In this document: piece after piece, positions 57,480-64,000 of the stretch | Layout: the number at the start of each line of letters is the position of its first letter | Position numbering within the stretch: position 1 is the first letter of the stretch | Assembly: GCF_000372725.1 (NCBI RefSeq) | Contig: NW_005197576.1 | Coordinates: forward strand, 250,166-314,165 | Direction of reading: 5' to 3' | Length of the DNA stretch: 64,000 nt | Source of the DNA: Emiliania huxleyi CCMP1516 | Lineage: Eukaryota; Haptophyta; Isochrysidales; Noelaerhabdaceae | Made by a program: the position numbers and the translations under genes | The notes under the pieces: model-generated | What the model saw: the letters and a program-made list of their open reading frames with translations, nothing else | The model's database searches: none | What the model was told of the DNA's origin: nothing

Positions 57480-59082
57480 GACCTATGTACGGGTGTGCCT
57501 GTGTGTTGCCCGATGCAGGTGGGTGTCAGTTTCGCAGGCCTGCCACTTCGAACCCAAGAAGAGCTGGAGGCGATGAAGAGCATGCCAGAGCTTGGCCATG
57601 TGAGCACCGAAGACTTCGAGAGCTACTGCGTCGGCTGGCTCGAGCAGGGGCACCGCCCCGAGGTCTCTGACTGGGCGAGGGTGCGGTGCATCGACATCGC
57701 TGCCTTTGCTGAGTCCATGGATTCAGAAGCCCGATGCTTCAACCCGACATTCCCGCCCGCCGCCCTAGCCGACGCCGCGAGCAGGGAGTGGGGGAAAAAG
57801 ATGTTTGGTGAAGTCGACCTCATCTATGTCTGGGCGCCCGAGGCCCCAGATGTGACCGAGTACGTGGAGCGCTGGGACAGGTACTATGATGGGCGCGACG
57901 GGGCGGAGCTCTGGATGGAGCACCGATCCCTTTTGCTGCAAGCAGCGGAGCAAGCCAAGGCGACGCTAGCCGGGGCGGAGAGCGACCCTTTTGCGCATCT
58001 CGAGGGCGAGCCCATGACATTGAACAGGGGCTAGGCCAGGGCTGCCTGCTCTCGCCTACACGGAGTAAGCTCATGCTCGCGGTGATGCAGCGAGCAGTGA
58101 GCAAATTGTGCCAGGGGTTTGAGTTCACTGCGGCAGGGGAGAGCGTGCCGCAGCTGGTGTCTGGTAGATGACCTCTCGGAGAAGAGCCGAAGGGACCTTG
58201 GCACCGGGGTCACGAGGAACCTGCAAGTCGTGGCCGAGGCGGCGACGGGAGCGGTGCAGAGGTGGATACAGCTCAATGATGAGGCTACGGCGCGCATAAT
58301 GAAGAGAGAGGAACACATCGAGTGGCTGAGGAAGCTCTTCGCTGGGTGGAAGGAGGCCCGCCCGGCCTTGAGGGAGTCGCGGAGGAGGAGGGATAACGGA
58401 GGCAACGTGCAGACAGGCCAGCAGCCAGCGGGACGAACGAGGACCGCGACGGCAGCTCAAGCGGGAGGGAGCGGAGACAGTGGGCAGCGAGCGAAGTGGG
58501 TGAGACTGATGATGCTCCTTCGACTCAGGGAGCGGTTCCGCTGCTGGGCGAGCTTCAGGGTGGTGCTCACGCGAAAAGGAATCGACGCAATGTACAAAGC
58601 ATACAAGAAGAGGAGAAAGAAGAGGAGAGGCGCCAGTGATGACGAAACAGAAGCTAGTGCAGACGAGGGCAGGTCAGACCCGGGGACGGCGGAGGCGGAC
58701 CAGACGACGGCATCGACCGCCGAGGGAACGTTGGGAAGAGGCACGAGGAGGGCGGCGACCTCGACCGACTATGGAGGACCCGTCACCAGACGACGCAGGG
58801 CAGACGACGGTGAGGCGGAGCAGTCGCGCAGGGCGAGACGAGGGAGGGAGCAGGACGTTGCGGAGATCAGCAGGAGGATGTACGAAGAGATTAGGAGCAG
58901 CAGGGACCCGAGGGACCAGGTGGAAGACGGCTAGTGCTAGTCCCCCATCGGGAGGACGACCCCGGCTAGTCGCCGACCACACCCACAAAGAACCCTGCAC
59001 AAAGATCGCAAGGGCGGGGACCTGTTCCTTTTTACCCATCTCCTAGTAGAGGTGTCCGTTTTATTTATTTATTTAATTGCAT
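57480..59082 (+). mobile_element. Decayed non-LTR retroelement with RT remnants, copy B
   Basis: 57570-58031 reads LGHVSTEDFESYCVGWLEQG, VRCIDIAAFAESMDSEARCF-NPTFPP, YVWAPEAPDVTEYVERWDRY. Immediately after, in a shifted frame, 58031-58057 encodes LGQGCLLSP, the RT motif QGxxLSP, and 58161-58175 LVDDL, the place of the catalytic YxDD. 58119-58934 continues in one frame with NLQVVAEAATGAVQRWIQLN, KREEHIEWLRKLFAGWKEAR and a basic C-terminus, ending in a TTTATTTATTTA tail. Frameshifts between the segments show decay. The tail is shared with copy A. Family assignment is by RT motifs only. Confidence 0.55.
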
Positions 59083-59117
59083 GTGCATGTGCACGTATAT
59101 GTGTGCTGACAGTGTTC

Positions 59118-59756
59118 TCAGTAGCAGGTGCCGGGCGTGGGCGCCGTGCCGCCGTTGGAGGCCGCGAGGCAAAACATGTTGACCGGGAAGGCCTTGAAGG
59201 AGGAGGATATGGCGTCCGCCTCCGCAAGCACCTCTGCCGGCGCGCTGGACGGGAGCGTGAGAAGCAGCATGTAGAGCCGGCTCTGGTACACGGTGAGCTT
59301 GGCGCGGGTGGTCGTGGTGCTCCCGGCAAACTCGTACTCGTAGTAGGTGCTCCCGCGAACCGGGCCCGGCACGGCGGCGGCGCGCTGCACCGTGCCAAAC
59401 CGCTCCGCGTACCGCCGCCCGACCTCGTCAACCTTGCCGAGATCGCTGAGGAACTGCTTGCCCTTTGCCACGTCCACAAAGACGTCGAGGCTCGCGGCAG
59501 CGCCGCTGCTCCTCTCCGCACGCAAGTGAAAGCGGTGCTCTGGCTCTGCACGCATGTCTGCGGTCGACGCCTTCCACGCGGCCGGCAGCGTCACATCCCA
59601 CGACTTGTCATCAGCCTGCAGGTAGCCCGGGAGGATGGATTCGCCGATGACAGCACGCGCGGGCGCAGCCGGCGAAGCAAGCAGCGCTGCGAGAGGAATC
59701 GATGCGAATTTGAGGGCAGCGGCGCGGGAGAGTGATGCGGGAGGTCGTGGCCGCAT
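59118..59756 (-). CDS. PsbP-domain thylakoid lumen protein
   Basis: 212 residues, single exon. The N-terminus LSRAAALKFASIPLAALLAS-PAAPARA ends in an AxA cleavage site, a lumen-targeting peptide (the earlier part of a full presequence may be missing). The PsbP fold shows WDVTLPAAWKAST, LDVFVDVAKGKQFLSDLGKV, YYEYEF, AKLTVYQSRLYMLLLTLPSS and ADAISSSFKAF. PsbP and PsbP-like proteins stabilise photosystem II or assist its assembly at the lumenal face. The C-terminus FCLAASNGG...PGTCY carries two Cys not typical of PsbP. It identifies a photosynthetic host. Confidence 0.75.
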   Translation of the reverse strand: MRPRPPASLSRAAALKFASIPLAALLASPAAPARAVIGESILPGYLQADDKSWDVTLPAAWKASTADMRAEPEHRFHLRAERSSGAAASLDVFVDVAKGKQFLSDLGKVDEVGRRYAERFGTVQRAAAVPGPVRGSTYYEYEFAGSTTTTRAKLTVYQSRLYMLLLTLPSSAPAEVLAEADAISSSFKAFPVNMFCLAASNGGTAPTPGTCY

Positions 59757-59844
59757 ATTGGAGGCGCTTCGTGTTGCGTTCGCTGCAGGGGGAGCGAGGG
59801 GGTGGGCGGAACCAACCCGTGGAGATTTTTTTTTCTCCAGTTTT

Positions 59845-60660
59845 CTCTGTTTACTCTGTCCTTGGCACCGGTGTGGGGGGGGGGGGGGGGCGACAGGGAG
59901 AACGTGGCCCTGAGTTATTGTCGCAGGAGATTGTGGAGAATGACCTCCAGACTGACCCGGAGAATCACCTCCACAGACCTCAGCACCCCTATTATTATCA
60001 CTCTCTCTCTCCCCCCCCCCGTAGTGATGAATAGTCTACCTATATCCCTATATTCCCACACCCTGTGCGGTGGCGCGTCTACCTAGACCCCTAATATTAG
60101 CACCTTGGGCGCCGAATAGGCGCCCAAACATTGACACGTAAAGTTCCCCAACTGCGGTCGTTGCGCCGCGCGCTGCGAGACAGTCAACCCTCTTCATGTG
60201 CTAAGTCACAGCCCCCGGTGTCGTATGACACCATTCCCCCAAACCACTCGGATACGAGTTCCTTATACCAATCCTACAGTCGTCTGAGACGGCACCCGGA
60301 GATCAAGGATGGCTTTGCAGCCTCACCCGCGATCAACAATACCGCAGAGCCGCGCACACGGCTCACCACCACCACCACTTGCTGAACACCGACCTTCGGG
60401 TTCAGATGCCGATCCCTTTGCAAACGAGGGAAGAGGGACGCCTCGCGATACTACGGAGGGCCTCGACCAAGCACGGTCAGACCACCCTGATCGTTCCCTA
60501 CACAGTTATGTGTACGCCAACTCAGGGCGTGTGGCAGCCAGCTGGCTGTCTGTGTGCCGCTCATGCGTGTGTCGACATCATCTGGTCTAGCGTCCACCCA
60601 TACCGCGCTGGTGTCCAGTCCGAGCCTGGCTGTTCTTCACCTTCCCACCTAACCTAACCT
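59845..60660. repeat. Intergenic repeat (family copy B), interrupted
   Basis: 59845-59918 and 60504-60660 together match the contiguous repeat at 3655-3890. The interruption is 59919-60509. Confidence 0.75.
59919..60509. mobile_element. 591-bp insertion with AGTTAT target duplication (solo-LTR-like)
   Basis: AGTTAT at 59913-59918 is repeated at 60504-60509, and the other copy of the host repeat at 3.7 kb is uninterrupted at this point. The insert starts TGTCGCAGG and ends CCTACA(C), the TG...CA ends of LTRs; it has no ORF of note. A solo LTR is the simplest reading. It also contains TTGGGCGCCGAATAGGCGCCCAA (60104-60126), a hairpin. Confidence 0.6.
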
Positions 60661-61369
60661 TACTCTCCTATTTTACGGTACTCTTTGGGCCGCCGCTTTC
60701 AGTAGTTCTCGCTCGCCGACTACACAACAAAACATCTCTCTCTCTCTCTCCCTCCCTCCCTCCCTCCCTCCCTCGCCGCTCTCTCTCTCTCTCTCTTGCC
60801 GGCTGCCCGTGCTAGTTCGAGGTTTTCTGCGGGAGTGATCCCAACGGACGGACGGGAGTGATCCCAAACCTGGGACCGGACGGACCTAGTCGAGGACCTT
60901 GCGTGGGTGGGTTGAATGGGGCTCGCACGCTCGCTGAAGGCGATGTATGGAAGTAAGTAAGTGAACACGCCAGAGAGGGAAGGCGAGACGATATCGAGGG
61001 GTCCCGTACCACGCGGAATCGACCCTATCCAGTGCTCAAGTGCTCAAGTAAGTAAGGCGCCCGATCCCCGTAGCCCCCCCGATCCCATCCCCCCCCCCTC
61101 TCGGGGCCGCCTCCGCGGGGGGAGCGCGGCGTTTTCTTCCTTTGTTTGGCACTCAGGGTAGTTTTGCCGCCCGCTGGTCGCCGCCGGCTTTCGTTGATAA
61201 GACAGACACATATGGTCTCCACTCGGCTCCACATCGATGACCCCCTCTTTCGCTCCGCCCCTTCTTCACACGAGAGTCGGCACGAGCGGGCTGCAAGGCA
61301 CCCTCCCGCGGCTCCGCCCTGGAAGTCCAGAGGCGCTGGCTCGCTGATGGCGTTTCGCATGCACAGCGG
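60661..61369. repeat. CT/CCCT microsatellites and intergenic
   Basis: 60734-60800 is (TC)n(CCCT)n(TC)n. 60830-60875 repeats GGGAGTGATCCCAA. The remainder shows no gene. Confidence 0.6.
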
Positions 61370-62765
61370 TTGGATGATGGCTGGGAGGTGGGCACACCAA
61401 AAGCACGGCACTTTGCGACGAGTCGCGGCACTAGCAGCGCGGCGCCGCGATTTGCATTGCTCGCGAGCTTCTCCCTTCTCGCGCTTGTGGCTTGGTCAAA
61501 CTGGCCGGGGCCCGAGCCGGGTCCGCTGCCGCTCCCGGCAGCACAGCAGACCAACCCCCCCCTTCCCCCTTCCCTCGAAACCATGGTGAGGGTCGTCGAG
61601 ATTACATTTGATGTGGTCCCAAACTCCTCGCTGGGTCGTCGCGCGCTGCTCTCAATCGCCCACCTCACCTCGGAGGATCTCACTGCGATGCTGCGAGACG
61701 CTCTGCCTCCAGATATTGATCAATCGGCGGTGCGGCTGATTCGACGAGGGGGCGGTTTCTCGGTGGCAATTTCTTCGCCACGTGTAAAGACTTCCGACGT
61801 GCTGCAGGGCATCCGCTCCCGAGCGTTTGCTGCAGCTGTCCGTCAACACGAGATGCGAATCGACAATGTCCGGGTGGATGACTTTCGCATCCACAGCCTC
61901 GATCCGTTGCCGCCGCCGCCTATAGCCCACATATCGCGATCGGTGTCGCTACTGCCGTCCCTGTCTCCGCCTGTACCGTCGCTACAGCCGCAGCCCGCGT
62001 CACTGCCGTGGCCACCATTTCCGCCACCATCTCCGCCGCCATCCCCGTTGCCGCCCCCGCCGCCGCCTCCCTCACAACCATCACCGTCGCCTCGGCCGCC
62101 GCCCCTGCCGCCGCCTCCTCCACCTCAACACCCGCCCCCGCGCCCGCCACCGTCCCCGCACTTGTCACCGCCGCAGTCACCGCAGTCACTACTGCAGCCT
62201 CGCCCGCCGCCGCCACCTTCCCAGCTGTCGCCGCTGCCGCCGCCACCACCGCCGCCGCTGCCGCCGCCGCCGCCGCCGTCACCACAGCCGCTCCTTTCAT
62301 CGCCGCCACCGCCGGGCACGCCGCGGCGCGCGTCAGTCCAACCTTGGCCACCGCCGCCACGGGGCACGCCGCGGCGCGCGTCAGTCCAACCGCCAGCCAG
62401 CGGCGGCGGGCCCTCCCCCACCTGCTCCTGCAGCACCCCTTGTACCGGAAAGCCGGGCACGCATTGCAGAAATGGCGATGTTGGGCGTGGCGCTCCTGGC
62501 CTTGGCAGCCTATCTGCTGCAGCGGCGGCGGCGGCGTGAGCTCGACCACGCCACCAAGCGTGGCATGGGTTCGTTGGAGAGCTTGAGGCGAAGCGACGCC
62601 ACCGACTCAAGTTTGTCATCGAGCGCGTCATCCGAATGCGGGCCCGAGGAAGCCGCCACAGAGCGTCACGATGTCGTCGGTTGTGTGAGCAGAGAGGCGG
62701 CGCCGAGCGCGTCGCCGTCGGCCACGGTGAAGGGGAGTGCACCACTTGAGAAAAAAAATTCCTAA
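61370..62765 (+). CDS. Pro-rich membrane protein with frame break before the C-terminal helix
   Basis: The first frame (61370-62539) has a signal anchor FALLASFSLLALVAW, a globular segment of ~120 residues (VRVVEITFDVVPNSSLGRRA, LTSEDLTAMLRDALPPDIDQ, GGGFSVAISSPRVKTSDVLQ) that is not recognised, and ~170 residues of SPPPPP-type stalk with a 48-bp in-frame duplication (GTPRRASVQP twice). In the other frame, 62420-62765 reads PPAPAAPLVPES, then the helix MAMLGVALLALAAYLLQ, RRRRR and a Ser-rich cytosolic tail, clearly the natural C-terminus. The switch lies near 62400-62440 in a G/C-run, so a one-base indel is likely. Such proteins resemble pherophorin-like wall or surface proteins of algae. Confidence 0.65.
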
Positions 62766-64000
62766 CGCGAAAAACCGGCACACCAATCTCCCTTCCTCTC
62801 CCTATCCTTTCTTGGAGCTCTAGAGTCCACACCCCCCTGCCCCGGGATCGCGTACAAGCTGAGGCTACCGTAGGCCACACTAGCGTCGCTGGGGGTTCCC
62901 TGCCCTAGATGGGAAGCTGGCCGCTGATCCGAAGACCGACTGCACCAGGGCGCCTAGATATACTCAAGGTGAGCGAGGGTGAAGTTACGCCTTAAATGCC
63001 TGTCTCTCTACTGTGGACCTTACTCCGAGCTCGACGGCTCCTCCTATTCCCCCACCCCCCCTCCCCCCCCACTCTCTCCGAGTAAGGGCGTGCGCTACGT
63101 CCCCAAGGGGGGGGGGACGTGGGGGGGAGGTGTGACTTTTAGGTTGTAGCGTTTGGGTTTTGTGGGGCACCCAAACGGTTTCGGTTTTCCTCCTTGGTGC
63201 CCCGAGTAGAGCGCGATCTCCCCTGGAGTCTGTCGCGCCCGTTCTGTCTAAGCTCGAGGTTCAACCTTCCAGTTGATCCTTATCGGACTGGTGAGGTCTG
63301 CCTAGCCGTCGTAGTGTAGTGCCTGGGGTGCGTCTGCGTCGGTGCTACACACACACGGCAGGACGCTGCTGTAAATCGTTGCTGCTATTTTTGTTAAACG
63401 ATTTTCGCCTGGTGTTTTTTCTTTTTATGCTTATGGCAGTAAAAAGAAACGGAAACGTGTGCGGCAGGCGCGGGCTCGGTCGATATCCCATACTTTGACT
63501 CACATCTTCACTGCTGCGGTGTGTGCCCGGGGAGGCGCGGCGGCGGGGTGGATTGAGAAGGTCTCAGAATGCAGAGAAGCTGCAGGCGTGCAGAGGCGCG
63601 CGCTGCAGTTTCTCTGATCGGGCTGCTGGCGGTGTGCGCGAGACGGCGTGGTGAGGCGTGAGGCAGGCTATTGTAGTGGGGTGCGGGCTGCGTCTAAGCG
63701 TATGCGTGCACATGGTGCTGTATGCTGTGTGTGCAGGCAGGCTGACAGGCTGTGCACAGCAGACTGGGCGGATGAGCGAGCGCGCGTGCGGGCGTGCGTG
63801 CGCGCCTGGGCCTGCGCGGTGCCGTCGCACTCGCGGCGCGTCCTAGTACAGCCGCTTGTGGGATGCCAGAAGCAGTCTGCAGAGCCTGACAGGGCGCAAA
63901 AAGGCGCAGGTGTGCTGGTGAGGTGTGCTGCGGCGCGCGCGTCGCGGCGTGAGTGGATATGCGGCTAGCTCTGGTAGTGCGAGGGGCGCGCAGCTGGTGC
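62766..64000. other. Right-end intergenic, no gene recognised
   Basis: C-runs at 63045-63072 and G-runs at 63108-63132 form an imperfect inverted pair. 63580-64000 is GC/GT-rich low complexity. No ORF has recognisable features. Confidence 0.35.

Noticed and set aside
62314..62391. 48-bp duplication in the Pro-rich gene as an intron that repairs the frame
   Set aside because: The period is 48, a multiple of three, so removing it cannot change frame; the break must lie downstream.
63240..63310. Possible rRNA start (CCAGTTGATCCTTA)
   Set aside because: Only a short resemblance to the 18S 5' end; the following bases do not match rRNA.

Overview
The window is nuclear DNA of a eukaryotic microalga with a GC-rich, intron-poor-to-moderate genome. 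A haptophyte of the Emiliania/Gephyrocapsa/Chrysochromulina type is my best guess, but that is inference. The signs are: spliced genes with short (50-230 nt) introns, a large share of which start with GC instead of GT; plastid-type proteins (a PsbP-like lumen protein and a FAM210/DUF1279 protein with a presequence); algal architectures (DUF1996 plus Cys-rich modules, Pro-rich membrane proteins); a nuclear intron-bearing tRNA-Asn; and many dispersed repeats. There is no bacterial operon structure.

Layout. 0-13.9 kb: 3' part of ORC1, a JmjC/cupin protein, a multi-pass membrane protein, a divergent nucleoside-phosphorylase/P-loop-kinase fusion, copy 1 of a dispersed gene family with a D...EVK signature, a MATE transporter, a telomere-like TAACCC/GGGTTA patch, and a mitochondrial carrier with an apparent frameshift. 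14-19.7 kb: repeat-rich; a PDZ-domain ORF between inverted repeats, a broken small-domain ORF, tRNA-Asn, and the 3' part of a retroelement with an RNase H-like motif. 19.7-28.3 kb: RCC1 protein and divergent alpha/beta hydrolase, a GOLD-like coiled-coil protein, D...EVK copy 2, and the FAM210-like protein. 29-33.2 kb: minus-strand exons of a PH-domain protein and of an unrecognised protein (possibly one gene), interrupted by a 162-base assembly gap and by tandem repeats that look like new introns. 33.3-44.7 kb: DUF1996 protein, a bifunctional peptide-amidating enzyme (PHM+PAL), a small secretory protein, a four-helix membrane protein, an FHA coiled-coil protein and an ER cyclophilin. 44.8-50 kb: mostly repeats, with D...EVK copy 3 and a small two-exon gene. 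50.4-64 kb: GPALPP/DUF3752 protein, a coiled-coil protein, a MITE, decayed non-LTR retroelement copies, PsbP-like protein, a repeat carrying a 591-bp insertion, and a Pro-rich membrane protein.

The most unusual signals concern introns and repeats. Two unrelated exons in the 31-32 kb region each carry the same ~40-bp ACATGTCC-rich module between long direct repeats, in such a way that splicing at GC...AG removes the insert exactly (introner-like behaviour). Several other introns are multiples of three, stop-free and bounded by direct repeats, and almost every minisatellite lies in an intron. A conserved ~24-bp motif, CACTTGGAG-CACTTGGAG-TGCA, lies 70-220 bp upstream of at least four start codons. 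Gene models were built by hand from splice consensus and protein similarity recalled from families; exon borders marked approximate are uncertain.
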